Positions 21,661 to 30,567 of a DNA stretch of 45,734 nucleotides are shown piece by piece. Below the pieces are notes generated by a model. It did no database searches and was not told where the DNA came from. It was given only the letters and a program-made list of their open reading frames with translations. The stretch is from IMG/VR virus record IMGVR_UViG_3300025728_000016, positions 1 to 45,734 of that record; one strand, given 5' to 3'. The position numbers were made by a program, and so were the translations under genes. This stretch comes from a virus. The stretch's first letter is position 1; each line of letters begins with the position of its first letter.

Positions 21661-22398
21661 GTGGCTGACGAAAACCAGATTGATCTTGAAGACCAGGCCG
21701 TAAAAGACGCTATCGCGGCAGCCGTTGAGGCTGCTACCGCCGGGCTCAAGAACAAGAACTCCGAGCTGCTTGGCAAGCTCAAGACGTCCACCAGCGAGCT
21801 GGAAGGCTTCAAGACTCAGTTCGAGGGCCTGGACATCAACGCGGTGAAAGGGCTGCTCGCCAAGGTCGGCCAGGACGAAGAGACCAAGTTGATTGCCGAG
21901 GGCAAGCTCGACGAGGTCATCACTCGCCGCACTGAGCGCCTGCGTGGCGACTACGACAAGCAGTTGGCCGCCGAGAAGGCTCGCGCAGATAAGGCAGAAA
22001 CCTTCGCCGCGCGCTACAGCGACAAGGTGCTGGCCGATTCCATCCGCGCCGCTGCCATCAAGGCCGGCGCGCTGCCCGAGGCTGCCGAGGACATCATCCT
22101 GCGCGCCAAGGGCACTTTCAAACTCAGCGAAGACGGCGAGGCGATCGCCACCAACCGTGATGGCGAGGTCATCTACGGCAAGGACGGGAAAACGCCTCTG
22201 TCGCCGCTTGAATGGGCGGAATCGCTGCGTGAAACAGCAACACACCTCTGGCCAAGGGCTCAGGGTGCCGGGCAGACCGGCGACAACGGTGGCAAGGCCA
22301 CGAAGAAGTGGGGCGAATACACGGAATCCGAGCGCGCTGCGCTGGCCCGCGACAACCCCGATGCGTTCAAAAAACTCTTGGCCACCAAAGGAACCTAA
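21661..22398 (+). CDS. Scaffolding protein
   Basis: GTG start behind AAGGGG gives 245 residues. It is a highly charged coiled coil (KNKNSELLGKLKTSTSELEGFKTQFEGL, DYDKQLAAEKARADKAETFAARY) with a C-terminal helix rich in K and E (WGEYTESERAALARDNPDAFKKLLA). Length, composition and position directly before the capsid gene identify a scaffold protein that guides capsid assembly and then leaves. Confidence 0.85.
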   Translation: MADENQIDLEDQAVKDAIAAAVEAATAGLKNKNSELLGKLKTSTSELEGFKTQFEGLDINAVKGLLAKVGQDEETKLIAEGKLDEVITRRTERLRGDYDKQLAAEKARADKAETFAARYSDKVLADSIRAAAIKAGALPEAAEDIILRAKGTFKLSEDGEAIATNRDGEVIYGKDGKTPLSPLEWAESLRETATHLWPRAQGAGQTGDNGGKATKKWGEYTESERAALARDNPDAFKKLLATKGT

Positions 22399-22401
22399 TC
22401 C

Positions 22402-23379
22402 ATGGCAACGACCCAACTGGCGGACATCTTTGTCGCCGATTACTACGGCACTATCGCGCCGGTCAACTCCCCGGAAAAGACTGCGGTCTTTGAGTCCGGG
22501 ATCATCGTCAAATCGCCTGAGCTCGACGCCATCGCGCAGAACGGCCAAGGCACCTCGGAAATCAGCTACTGGCAGGATTTGGATGCTGACGAAGAGCCGA
22601 ACATCTCGAACGACAACCCCGACGACCTGGGCGAAGTCGGCAAGGCAGAGCAGGGCTCCATGCGCGCCCGTACGCTCTACCTCAACAAAGGCTATGGCGT
22701 TGCTGACCTGACGTCCGAGCTGGCCAACACCGAGCCGATGCAGCACATCCGCAACCGCTTCGGCACCTACTGGACCCGCCGCTGGCAGCGTTACCTGCTC
22801 GGCGCCGCCCGTGGCGTGATCGCATCGAACATCGCCAACGACGCCGGTGACATGGTGGTGGACGCCGGTGCGACCATCAGCGCTGGCGCCTTCCAGGATG
22901 CTGCTTTCACCTCTGGTGACGCTGCCGACGTGTTCTCCGCGATCGGCGTGCACTCCGTGGTGATGAACCAGATGGTCAAGCAGGACCTCATCGAGTACCT
23001 GCGCGACTCCGACGGCCGCATCATCCTGGCCACCTATCTGGGCAAGCCGGTGTTCATGGACGACAGCCTCGTCTACGGCGCCGGCCGCTACCTGTCGGTG
23101 TTCTTCGGTCAAGGCGCGTTTGGCTACGGCGAGGGCACCCCAGCCGTTCCGGTCGAGCTGGAGCGCAAGCCAGGCGGCGGCAACGGTGGCGGTGCTGAAG
23201 TCCTGTGGGAGCGTAAGACGTTCATCCTGCAGCCTGCTGGTTTCAGCTGGAAAGGCAGCAACAACCAGAACCTCAGCCCGACCGCCGCTCAGTACGCTGC
23301 TGCTGCGAACTGGGAACGCGTGTTCGACCGCAAGCAGGTTCCGTTCGCCGCGGTGATCAGCGGCACCACCACCCCGTAA
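22402..23379 (+). CDS. Major capsid protein
   Basis: The 325-residue protein follows the scaffold gene by 3 bp. It shows a capsid pattern of the gp13/HK97-like fold in Pseudomonas phages: LADIFVADYYGTIAPVNSPEKTAVFESGI, ISYWQDLDADEEPNISND, MNQMVKQDLIEYLRDSDGRIILATYLGKPVFMDDSL and a C-terminal TFILQPAGFSWKG. It should form the icosahedral shell. Strong GC-rich codon use suggests high expression. Confidence 0.9.
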   Translation: MATTQLADIFVADYYGTIAPVNSPEKTAVFESGIIVKSPELDAIAQNGQGTSEISYWQDLDADEEPNISNDNPDDLGEVGKAEQGSMRARTLYLNKGYGVADLTSELANTEPMQHIRNRFGTYWTRRWQRYLLGAARGVIASNIANDAGDMVVDAGATISAGAFQDAAFTSGDAADVFSAIGVHSVVMNQMVKQDLIEYLRDSDGRIILATYLGKPVFMDDSLVYGAGRYLSVFFGQGAFGYGEGTPAVPVELERKPGGGNGGGAEVLWERKTFILQPAGFSWKGSNNQNLSPTAAQYAAAANWERVFDRKQVPFAAVISGTTTP

Positions 23380-23429
23380 TCCAACTGTGACGGGGCGTCT
23401 TCTGGCGCTCCGTCGCAAGGGAGCGAATC

Positions 23430-23879
23430 ATGAAAGTGATCTACACCGACAAGCCGGGCAGCGAGCCTGGTGTGTGCTATCGACTGCTCAGTGAGTTCTT
23501 CGGGGTGATCAGCGCAGCGACCGATGTTTTCGTGCAGGGCGACAACCCCAACATCATCGAGGCCTACAAGCGGGCAGGCATCAAGGTCACTGGTGCCGAT
23601 GAAAACGGACTGCGTACCGATGGCCCGACGGTGGCGGAGTATGTTGACGCTGGTTATCAGGCGAGCAACTACCCGCCGGCGGGCTACGCCTCGCGCAGCA
23701 CTGCCGAAGAAGTCGAAGCAGCGATTGCCGCTCAGAAGCCGAAGGCTGACACCAACACTGAAACCGACCCGCTGAAAATGAAGGTCGACGACCTCAAGGC
23801 CTGGCTGACCGCGAAAAACATCTCGTTCGACGCCTCGGCCAAGAAAGAAGACCTGCAGGCCCTGGTGCCAGCGGAATAA
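23430..23879 (+). CDS. Head protein with C-terminal HeH/LEM motif
   Basis: The 149-residue protein has an unknown N-terminal part (YTDKPGSEPGVCYRLLSEFFGVI) and a C-terminal HeH/LEM-type helix-extension-helix (MKVDDLKAWLTAKNISFDASAKKEDLQALVPAE). Such motifs bind DNA or protein in Rho N-terminal and LEM families. Related proteins lie after the capsid gene in many phages. It may be a decoration or connector subunit. Confidence 0.7.
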   Translation: MKVIYTDKPGSEPGVCYRLLSEFFGVISAATDVFVQGDNPNIIEAYKRAGIKVTGADENGLRTDGPTVAEYVDAGYQASNYPPAGYASRSTAEEVEAAIAAQKPKADTNTETDPLKMKVDDLKAWLTAKNISFDASAKKEDLQALVPAE

Positions 23880-23889
23880 GGACAAGCAA

Positions 23890-24267
23890 ATGACCGACTT
23901 TATCACCGTCGCCGACGTTGACGCCCTGTTGGGTCCTGACTGGGCCGGCACCGGTGATCCGGTCCTTTCCGTGACCATGGCCAACGCCTGGCTCACGGAC
24001 AAGATTAATAGACCTGTTGCCGATCCGACCCCTGACGCTATCAAGCTTGCAGGCGCTCAGGTTGCGAAGGAAGCGGCGGCGGGCAACTTGTACAAAGCGA
24101 CCCAGAAGGAAGTGCTGAGCAAGACGGTATCGGCTCAGTCGGGCACTTCCGTCAGCAAGACCTATGCGGAAGGCTCGACTGACCTTTCCGCCGGCGAGAA
24201 TTTCGCCCTCGCGCTATTGGCGCCGTGGGTCAAGCGCTCGGGCACGATCATGCTCAAACGGGTGTAG
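23890..24267 (+). CDS. Head-tail connector (adaptor) protein
   Basis: The 125-residue protein starts MTDFITVADVDALLGPDWAG and is mostly helical, with SVTMANAWLTDKINRP and DLSAGENFALALLAPWVK. This is the profile of gp6/gp15-type adaptors that sit under the portal. It is followed at 3 bp by the next connector gene. Family call by position and shape. Confidence 0.65.
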   Translation: MTDFITVADVDALLGPDWAGTGDPVLSVTMANAWLTDKINRPVADPTPDAIKLAGAQVAKEAAAGNLYKATQKEVLSKTVSAQSGTSVSKTYAEGSTDLSAGENFALALLAPWVKRSGTIMLKRV

Positions 24268-24269
24268 CC

Positions 24270-24659
24270 ATGGGAATGCGCGAAGAGATTCAGGCCGAGC
24301 TGGCCGAAGCGTTTGACGATCCGGACGGCCTGGCAGACGCGGTGAAGCCCGTGGAAGGCTCGCGCAAGTCGACCCCGGTCTATGACCCGTCCACTGGCAC
24401 TACCACTGGAGGAACTGTTACCTACACCGGGCGTGGGACCTTCGGCAGCTACCTTGCAAAGGAGATCGATGGGTCCCTGATTCAGACCACCGACGAGAAG
24501 CTGCTGATCCTCCAGAACGAGCTGTTCATCTCTGTTGCTGGCTTGCCGACGACGACACCCGCTGAGCCGAAGATCGGCGACATCATCGCGGCGAAGCGCG
24601 TGCTGAACGTGAGTCAAGATCCAGCTGGCGCAATCTGGACCGTTCAACTGAGGAAGTGA
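24270..24659 (+). CDS. Head closure / stopper protein
   Basis: The 129-residue protein starts MGMREEIQAELAEAFDDPDGLADAV, then turns into a beta-rich domain: GTVTYTGRGTFGSY, EKLLILQNELFISVAGLP, PKIGDIIAAKRVLNVSQDPAGAIWTVQLRK. A helix followed by a small beta barrel between adaptor and tail completion protein is typical of stopper proteins such as gpFII or gp16. Confidence 0.7.
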   Translation: MGMREEIQAELAEAFDDPDGLADAVKPVEGSRKSTPVYDPSTGTTTGGTVTYTGRGTFGSYLAKEIDGSLIQTTDEKLLILQNELFISVAGLPTTTPAEPKIGDIIAAKRVLNVSQDPAGAIWTVQLRK

Positions 24660-24660
24660 C

Positions 24661-25317
24661 ATGGCTTCCAAATATTCAGGACTGAGCGGCGGTTTTGCCG
24701 CGCAGATCCAGGCTTTTGCCGATCAGGCGCAGCAGGCTATCGACGCGACGTTGCGCGAGATAGTCATCGAACTGGGCAGTAGCGTGATTCGCATGTCGCC
24801 GGTGGGCAACCCGGAGATATGGGCGGCGAACGTCGCGCATCAGCAAAAGAACACCCGCGCCGCCGATGACTACGACTTCAAGGTTGCCGTCCGCAACACG
24901 CTGATCAATCTCGACGACAGCAATTTCACCAAGTCCGGCAATCTGCGCAAAGGCGTGAAGTACGCCAAGCCGCTGACCAAAGCTGAGCGGGTCCAGAACT
25001 TCAACGTGAATGGGCTGGTTTCCGGCAACGATTACGTCGGCGGGCGATTCCGTGGCAACTGGATGTTCAGCATCGGGTCGCCGGACAACACCACGACGGA
25101 CGAGGTCGACCCGAGCGGGCGCAAGTCCACCGCCCGAATCGTCGACGGCGCGATCGAGTTCAAGGCAGGCGACACGGCCTACATCACCAACTCGTTGCCG
25201 TACGCTGTTGCATTGGAGTTTGGGCACAGCACACAGGCGCCAAACGGAATGGTCAGAGTGACGCTAGGGCGCTTCCAGCAGATAGTTCTCGACGCAATCA
25301 GGAACAACCAGGTATGA
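24661..25317 (+). CDS. Tail completion protein, HK97 gp10-like
   Basis: The 218-residue protein has LREIVIELGSSVIRMSPVGNPE..., GRFRGNWMFSIGSPD, and a C-terminal ITNSLPYAVALEFGHSTQAPNGMVRVTLGRFQQIVLDAIR. The S-P-V-...-G-R-F-R-x-N-W and P-Y-A-x-x-L-E-x-G-x-S words are the signature of the gp10 / gpZ tail completion family. It caps the tail at the head interface. Confidence 0.88.
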   Translation: MASKYSGLSGGFAAQIQAFADQAQQAIDATLREIVIELGSSVIRMSPVGNPEIWAANVAHQQKNTRAADDYDFKVAVRNTLINLDDSNFTKSGNLRKGVKYAKPLTKAERVQNFNVNGLVSGNDYVGGRFRGNWMFSIGSPDNTTTDEVDPSGRKSTARIVDGAIEFKAGDTAYITNSLPYAVALEFGHSTQAPNGMVRVTLGRFQQIVLDAIRNNQV

Positions 25318-25724
25318 GCCACCAGATCATTCGCCGCATCTACGAACAGCGCCTTGCGGCTTGGGCAGGCCTGCGCGGTTTGCGGATCGCCTATCAGGGC
25401 GTGACATTCGAGCCCGGTGACAACGAGACCTATCTGCGCGCTTTCACGCTGCCCGCAGGCACCGACACACAAACGCTGGAAGGCACTGACCGGGTCTATA
25501 CCGGCGTGTTCCAGATCAGTGTCGTGACGCCGGCCGGTAACGGCACCGGCGATGCTGAAGGCCTGGTCGAAGACCTTGACGACTTGTTTCCCACGTACCT
25601 GCGACTGCAGCAGGGCGACTTCGAAGTGATGGTGCTGACACCGGTCGAGCCCGGGCCCGCAATTCAGGACGGCACAACGCTCACCGTTTCGGCGTCCTTC
25701 CAGTACCGCGCCGACCGCACATAA
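25314..25724 (+). CDS. Tail terminator protein (gpU-like)
   Basis: The 136-residue protein overlaps the gp10-like gene by ATGA. It has an N-terminal helix (IIRRIYEQRLAAWAG) and a sheet-rich body (LRAFTLPAGTDTQTLEGTDRVYTGVFQISVVTPAGNG) with ASFQYRADRT at the end, as in the DUF4128/gpU group. It stops tail tube growth at the correct length. Confidence 0.8.
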   Translation: MSHQIIRRIYEQRLAAWAGLRGLRIAYQGVTFEPGDNETYLRAFTLPAGTDTQTLEGTDRVYTGVFQISVVTPAGNGTGDAEGLVEDLDDLFPTYLRLQQGDFEVMVLTPVEPGPAIQDGTTLTVSASFQYRADRT

Positions 25725-25746
25725 CCCGCCCATTGGGCAAACCCTG

Positions 25747-25770
25747 AACCCTGCCGAGTGTGGGGTTTTT
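25747..25770 (+). terminator. Weak terminator-like hairpin before the tube gene
   Basis: AACCCT pairs with GGGGTT across a 9-12 base loop and is followed by TTTTT-CATTT. It resembles the other terminators here but has a poor stem. It may be a partial attenuator between head and tail genes. Confidence 0.4.
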
Positions 25771-25793
25771 CATTTCTGTACGAGGAAAACCCA

Positions 25794-26444
25794 ATGAGTG
25801 CCATTCTTCCCAACGGCTCGATCTTTGAAATTGCTACCACCTACAGCGCGCCGAAGCCTTTCACCGCTATCACCAATGCCAAGCCGCCTGAAGCCACTTC
25901 CGCCGCGCACGGCTTCGATGATGGTGATGTGCTGGTGGTGACCTCGGGCTGGACCCGCCTGAACGACAAGGTTGTCCGCGTGACTGGCTCCGACACTGAC
26001 AGCTTCGAGCTGGACGGGATTGATACCACCAAAACCTCCGTCTACACCGCCGGTTCTGGTCTCGGCTCTGTGCGTGCGGCCAGCGGCTGGGCGCAGATCA
26101 GCCAGATTACCGACAACAGCAGTTCCGGTGGTGAGCAGCAGTTCGCGACGTTCGGCTTCCTGGAAGAGTCCGACGACCGCCAACTGCCAACCACCAAGAA
26201 CCCGATCACCTTGTCGCTGACTGTCGCCGATGACGACAGCCTGCCGTACGTGGCGGCGGTGGAGGCGGCCGACGATGATCGCGAGCCCCGCGTGCTGCGC
26301 CTGACCCTGCCGAACGGCGCAACTATCTACTACAACGCGTACGTGTCGATCACACCGACTCCGACGCTGACCCGCAACAACGTCATGGCCCGCGTGATCA
26401 CGCTGTCCCTGGCATCGCGTCCAACTCGCTACAAGGCGGCCTAA
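25794..26444 (+). CDS. Major tail tube protein
   Basis: The 216-residue protein starts MSAILPNGSIFEIATTY behind ACGAGG. It is beta-rich with an Ig-like inserted part (HGFDDGDVLVVTSGWTRLNDKVVRVTGSD) and the tube-type C-terminus (RVLRLTLPNGATIYYNAYVSITPTPTLTRNNVMARVITLSLAS). Position before the G/GT frameshift genes matches lambda gpV. Confidence 0.88.
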   Translation: MSAILPNGSIFEIATTYSAPKPFTAITNAKPPEATSAAHGFDDGDVLVVTSGWTRLNDKVVRVTGSDTDSFELDGIDTTKTSVYTAGSGLGSVRAASGWAQISQITDNSSSGGEQQFATFGFLEESDDRQLPTTKNPITLSLTVADDDSLPYVAAVEAADDDREPRVLRLTLPNGATIYYNAYVSITPTPTLTRNNVMARVITLSLASRPTRYKAA

Positions 26445-26447
26445 TCC

Positions 26448-26840
26448 ATGGCGACGAAACTCAAAATTGCCCAGGGCGCGACGTTCAAGGCGGACGTCGA
26501 TATCCCTCGCGTTGGTGGCACCTTCAACCAGGTATCGTTCGAGTTCAAGTATCGGAACCGACGTGAGCTTGCGGCGCTCTTCGCGGGTTGGCAGCAATCC
26601 GCCAAGGATGAGCAGCAGCGACTCAAAGAGAAGGGTGACGATATCACCCTCATCGATATCACTGATGCGCACATCGAACGTCAGATCGAGCAGGTCGGTG
26701 AGCTGGTCGTGGGCTGGGGCTTCGACGACAAGTTCACTCCCGAGAACATCCGTGCCCTGGTCGAAACGTCGGCGGGCGCCGGCGACGCCATCGTGGATGC
26801 CTATCAGAACGCGTTCAAGGTGGTACGCGAGGGAAACTGA
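26448..26840 (+). CDS. Tail assembly chaperone G
   Basis: The 130-residue protein is the gpG-type chaperone: LKIAQGATFKADVDIP, FNQVSFEFKYRNRRELAALFAGWQQ and a helical C-terminus. It binds the tape measure during tail assembly. Its last codons are GAG GGA AAC TGA, so the slippery sequence G-GGA-AAC lies directly before the stop. Confidence 0.9.
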   Translation: MATKLKIAQGATFKADVDIPRVGGTFNQVSFEFKYRNRRELAALFAGWQQSAKDEQQRLKEKGDDITLIDITDAHIERQIEQVGELVVGWGFDDKFTPENIRALVETSAGAGDAIVDAYQNAFKVVREGN

Positions 26841-27151
26841 GGGCGGTCGCTCGCAAGCTATGGGAGCCGGGGCCATCAGATGAGGCTCTGGCATCCTTTG
26901 GTCTTACTCGCGCTGATATTCCGGATGAGGACGTGGAAGTTCTCCCAGATGCCTGGCCAGCCGTTACGGTCTTCAATGCTATGTCGACCCAATGGCGCGT
27001 CGGGATGGGAGGGCCAGTCGGTCTGGATTATGGCGTGATCAGCGAAGTGGCCGCCTTTATTGGTTACACCAAAAAACAGACTGCCAAGCTTTTTCCGGAC
27101 CTTCGGGTAATGGAGGCCGAGGCGTTGCTCGTCATGAGCGAATCGAAATAG
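26448..27151 (+). CDS. Tail assembly chaperone GT (-1 frameshift product)
   Basis: Slippage by -1 at GGGAAAC (26831-26837) reads GGG AAA CTG AGG and continues to 27151, giving 234 residues. The added part (RAVARKLWEPGPSDEALASFG..., then WPAVTVFNAMSTQWRVGMGGPVGLDYGVISEVAAF) is a DUF1799-type domain, the usual T domain of Pseudomonas phages. A separate start for that domain (GTG at 26933) is weaker. The G to GT ratio is critical in lambda tail assembly. Confidence 0.85.
26831..26837 (+). promoter_or_regulatory. Programmed -1 frameshift site
   Basis: GGGAAAC is an X-XXY-YYZ heptamer in the frame G GGA AAC, one base before the UGA of the chaperone gene. Lambda uses the related GGGAAAG at the same place. 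Confidence 0.88.
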
Positions 27152-27161
27152 TGGAGCACTC

Positions 27162-30100
27162 ATGTCGGGCACAATCGCTGAACTTGGGATAGCGGTGGAC
27201 TCGGGTGATGCCGTCCAGGCTGCGTCCGATCTGGACAAGCTCACGGAAGCGGGAGCCAGTGCTGAGAAAGCGGCCGAGGGCGTCACCACCGGTTTCAAGA
27301 AGACCGCCGATGCGGCTGACAAGCTGGCAGAGGCTGAGGCCCGCGCCGCACAGGCAACCGCGGATGCGAAAGCGCGCCTGCTGGAAACCGCCCAAACGTC
27401 GCTGAAAAACAGCGAGTATTACCACCGTCTGACCACCAGCGTGGCGAGCACTGCCAGCGCGATGGATGTCAGCCGCGACTCCACGGCGAGCCTGCTCGCA
27501 CTTCAGAAGCGGATGCAGGCCGAGTCTGATGCGCTCGTCGGCACTCTTCAGGATGAGGCCAAGGCCGCCAAGGATGCTGCGGCGGCCACCGGCGTTCAGG
27601 CGGAAGGCTTGCAGGCGCTGTTGGGCAAGATCAGCCCGGCACTCGCCGCGTTGCAGAAGCTTGACGATCAACAGGAACTGCTGAACAAACATCGCACCGC
27701 TGGCAACCTCGGCGAGGACGACTACAAAACCTTTTCAGCAGACATCGACGCCGCGCGGCAGAAGGTCAAAGGACTGGGCGACGAGACATCGAAGTTCAGC
27801 CTCAACACCAAGGGCGCGCGCGAGAACGTTCTTCAGCTGGGTAATGCCCTGGCCGAAGGCAACTTCCGCGTCGCCGCGCACAACCTGCTGGAGATCGGCA
27901 CAAGCGCTGGCACGTCGGCGCTGCGCCTGGCTGCAATCCTGGCACCAATTGCAGCAGTTGCCGCCGTTGTCGCTACCCTGGGCATTGCCTACTACAAAGG
28001 CAGCGAGGAGGCCGACAGCTACAACAAGGCGCTGATCTCCACCGGCAGTGCCGCCGGCGTCAGCGCATCGCAGCTTGGCGGCCTGGCGCGCCAGGTCAGC
28101 GCTGTGGTGGGCACCACTGGGCAGGCGGCGGAAGTGCTCGCCACCTTGGCGGCCAACGGCAAGATCGCCGGCGACAGCTTTGGCGCGATCACCCAGGCGG
28201 CCATCGGCATGCAGGAAGCGACCGGCACCGCAATCAGTGCCACTGTCGCCGAGTTCGTAAAGATTGCCGACGACCCCGTGAAGGCGTCTGCGGCGCTGAA
28301 CGAGCAGTATCACTACCTGACGGCGTCCGTTTACTCGCAGATTGCCGCACTGGAAGAGCAGGGCGATCACGCTGCGGCGGTAAAGCTCGCCACCGAGCAA
28401 TACGCTGATGCGATCAACGAGCGCACCCCGAAGATTCTGGAAAACCTGAGCTTCTGGGAGCGCGGCTACTTGGCCGTGGTCAAGGCGGCTGATGGGCTGA
28501 AGAACCTAGGTCGTCCTGATATCGACGCCGATATCGCCAATGCCGAGAAGGATCTCGCTGGCGCGCAGGCCGGTGACATCGGCCTGTTCCAGAACAAGCA
28601 GGAGATGATCGAGTACTACACCGATCGGCTCAATTTCCTGAAAGACACCAAGGCAGCAAATGCCGACATCGCTAAATATGATGCCGAGCAGGCGAAAGCG
28701 CAGCAGGATTCGATCGGGGCCATGTCCAAGATCGATGCGCTCACCAAGTCCTCCTGGACCAATGAGCAGAAGCGCACCGACGCGGTAAAGGAATACAAGA
28801 AGTGGCTGGACGACATCCGGAAGACCGATCCGAATGACTCCCGGCTCAACCAGGCGACCGTCGACAAGAACATCGCCAACATCAACGACAAATTCAAGGA
28901 CCCGAAAGGCCCGGCTAACCAGCTGAACCTGACCGGTTTCAACGATGCACAGAACAACCTAAAGTCGATCACGGGTTACTACCAGAACCTCGAAAAGGAA
29001 CTGGATTCCGCGCAAAAGGCCGGGCTGGTGTCGGCTGAGTCCTACAGCAGCCAGCGCGTCGCGATCGTTGAGCAGGAAAAGAGCGATGTCACCGCGGCCT
29101 ACGAGGCTGAGATCGCTGCCCTGCAAGCGGTGCGCGACAAGTCGTCGACCACGGGCGAGCAGCGCATCCAGCTTGACCAGAAAATCGCTGATGCTCGGAC
29201 CAGCATGGTCAAGGCGCAGAAGGACGCTGACAGCCAACTGGAGGTGCTGGCCAGCAATGAAAAAGGCCGGATCGACAAGCAGACCCGCTCTATCGCCCAA
29301 TACGTACAGGCGCTGGATCAGCAGCAGAAGGCGCTGGAATTGGCCGGGCAGCGCGCTGTGCTGGGCGTTGGTCGCGGCGATCGCCAGAACGCGCTCGATG
29401 CACAGCTCAATGCGCAACAAGATCGGTTCGCCCAGCAATCGCTGGACCTCGCGAATCAGATGTCCGATCCGTCGCGAAACATGTCCGACGAGGAGTTCGC
29501 GAAGAAGTCCCAGGCTCTGGCCGATGCCAACAAAAAGGCGACCGACCAGATCCGCCAGAACTACGCCGATGTGCAGGCCGCCCAGGGCGACTGGACCAAC
29601 GGCGCCACGTCTGCTTGGGAAAACTACCTCGACAGCGCCCGGGATATCGCTGGCCAGACGAAATCGCTCTTCACCAATGCGTTTTCCAACATGGAAGATG
29701 CAGTGGCGAACTTCGCCATCACTGGCAAGCTGTCCTTCAGCGACTTCACCAAATCGGTTATCTCTGATCTGGCTCGCATCGCTACCCGGCAGGCTACCTC
29801 GGGGGTTCTCAGCACTCTGTTCGGTATCGGCGCCTCAGCTGCAGGGTCTTACGCTGGTGGCTCTTCGGCAGGTTCCGGTGCGAGTTCGGGGTTCGACTAC
29901 AGCTTGGGTTCTGCATCCTCTGGGATTTCTTACGGTGGTGGTCGTGCCACTGGCGGCGATGTTGCGCCTAACTCGCTGTACCAGGTCAATGAAGTGGGTC
30001 CCGAGCTGTTCAGCCAGGGCGGCAAGTCCTATCTGATGACAGGAGCAAATGGCGGAAGCGTTACCCCGCTTGGTTCGGGGGCAGGCGCTGTCGCTGCCGG

Positions 30101-30293
30101 TAGTGCTGGCGGAAGCCCAAATGTCTACATCAGCATCGCCAGTGACGGCTCATCGCAGGTCAGCTCGGATACTTCGGGCCTTGAATCCTTCGGCAAGCAG
30201 ATCGGTGAAATCGCGGCTCAGAAGTATCGCGAGCTCGAGGCGAAATCGCTTTCGTCGCAGGGCAATATCAGGCGAGCAATAAACGGAAGATGA
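27162..30293 (+). CDS. Tail tape measure protein (gpH-like)
   Basis: The 1043-residue protein is mostly coiled coil. It has a membrane-type segment (SALRLAAILAPIAAVAAVVATLGIAYY, about 256-282) and the conserved C-terminal lambda-type region (NGATSAWENYLDSARDIAGQTKSLFTNAFSNMEDAVANFAITGKLSFSDFTKSVISDLARI), then a Gly/Ser-rich end. It sets tail length and takes part in DNA ejection. Its length predicts a tail of about 150 nm using 1.5 angstrom per residue. Confidence 0.95.
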   Translation: MSGTIAELGIAVDSGDAVQAASDLDKLTEAGASAEKAAEGVTTGFKKTADAADKLAEAEARAAQATADAKARLLETAQTSLKNSEYYHRLTTSVASTASAMDVSRDSTASLLALQKRMQAESDALVGTLQDEAKAAKDAAAATGVQAEGLQALLGKISPALAALQKLDDQQELLNKHRTAGNLGEDDYKTFSADIDAARQKVKGLGDETSKFSLNTKGARENVLQLGNALAEGNFRVAAHNLLEIGTSAGTSALRLAAILAPIAAVAAVVATLGIAYYKGSEEADSYNKALISTGSAAGVSASQLGGLARQVSAVVGTTGQAAEVLATLAANGKIAGDSFGAITQAAIGMQEATGTAISATVAEFVKIADDPVKASAALNEQYHYLTASVYSQIAALEEQGDHAAAVKLATEQYADAINERTPKILENLSFWERGYLAVVKAADGLKNLGRPDIDADIANAEKDLAGAQAGDIGLFQNKQEMIEYYTDRLNFLKDTKAANADIAKYDAEQAKAQQDSIGAMSKIDALTKSSWTNEQKRTDAVKEYKKWLDDIRKTDPNDSRLNQATVDKNIANINDKFKDPKGPANQLNLTGFNDAQNNLKSITGYYQNLEKELDSAQKAGLVSAESYSSQRVAIVEQEKSDVTAAYEAEIAALQAVRDKSSTTGEQRIQLDQKIADARTSMVKAQKDADSQLEVLASNEKGRIDKQTRSIAQYVQALDQQQKALELAGQRAVLGVGRGDRQNALDAQLNAQQDRFAQQSLDLANQMSDPSRNMSDEEFAKKSQALADANKKATDQIRQNYADVQAAQGDWTNGATSAWENYLDSARDIAGQTKSLFTNAFSNMEDAVANFAITGKLSFSDFTKSVISDLARIATRQATSGVLSTLFGIGASAAGSYAGGSSAGSGASSGFDYSLGSASSGISYGGGRATGGDVAPNSLYQVNEVGPELFSQGGKSYLMTGANGGSVTPLGSGAGAVAAGSAGGSPNVYISIASDGSSQVSSDTSGLESFGKQIGEIAAQKYRELEAKSLSSQGNIRRAINGR

Positions 30294-30296
30294 GAG

Positions 30297-30317
30297 GCGG
30301 GGCTACTCAAGCCCCGC
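30297..30317. terminator. Strong hairpin between tape measure and antisense gene
   Basis: Perfect 8-bp stem GCGGGGCT/AGCCCCGC with 5-nt loop lies between the convergent stops at 30293 and 30323. There is no T-run on either strand, so termination would be weak or Rho-dependent; mRNA 3' protection is also possible. Confidence 0.45.
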
Positions 30318-30322
30318 AACTC

Positions 30323-30535
30323 CTACAGCGCCGCTTTTGCTTTATCGATAGCGATCAATTCGACCTGATCGAAAGTAAGTGAGCCAGGGTTCTCATGCTC
30401 AAAATCGACGTCGATGCTGCCTCCAATCTTCGACTCAAAATCTGAGAACACGATATTCAGCTTCGCTCGGACGGTGGGTAGTGGATCTTCGTTGGAGTAG
30501 TTCGTAATTGCGAAGGAGAAAAGCTTGAGATTCAT
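30323..30535 (-). CDS. Minus-strand moron gene in the tail operon, 70 residues
   Basis: A frame with a good start (AGGACGCGCC then ATG) encodes MNLKLFSFAITNYSNEDPLPTVRAKL and ends FDQVELIAIDKAKAAL. Its balanced, natural composition (NIVFSDFESKIGGSIDVDFEHENPGSLTF) suggests a real protein, and no plus-strand gene covers this interval. It breaks the otherwise continuous H-M-L order, as a moron does. Function unknown. Confidence 0.65.
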   Translation of the reverse strand: MNLKLFSFAITNYSNEDPLPTVRAKLNIVFSDFESKIGGSIDVDFEHENPGSLTFDQVELIAIDKAKAAL

Positions 30536-30567
30536 GGCGCGTCCTATTGGCTGAGAGGCTTTTCATA

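Noticed and set aside
21580-23418. 612-codon open frame antisense to scaffold and capsid
   Set aside because: It is a shadow of high-GC genes on the plus strand; composition is rich in V, A, R and H with no domain.
25770-26894. 374-codon frame antisense to tube and chaperone genes
   Set aside because: It crosses three firm genes and the frameshift site; clear codon shadow.
30297-30317. Standard Rho-independent terminator after the tape measure
   Set aside because: The stem is perfect, but no T-run follows on either strand, so it was kept only as a low-confidence hairpin.
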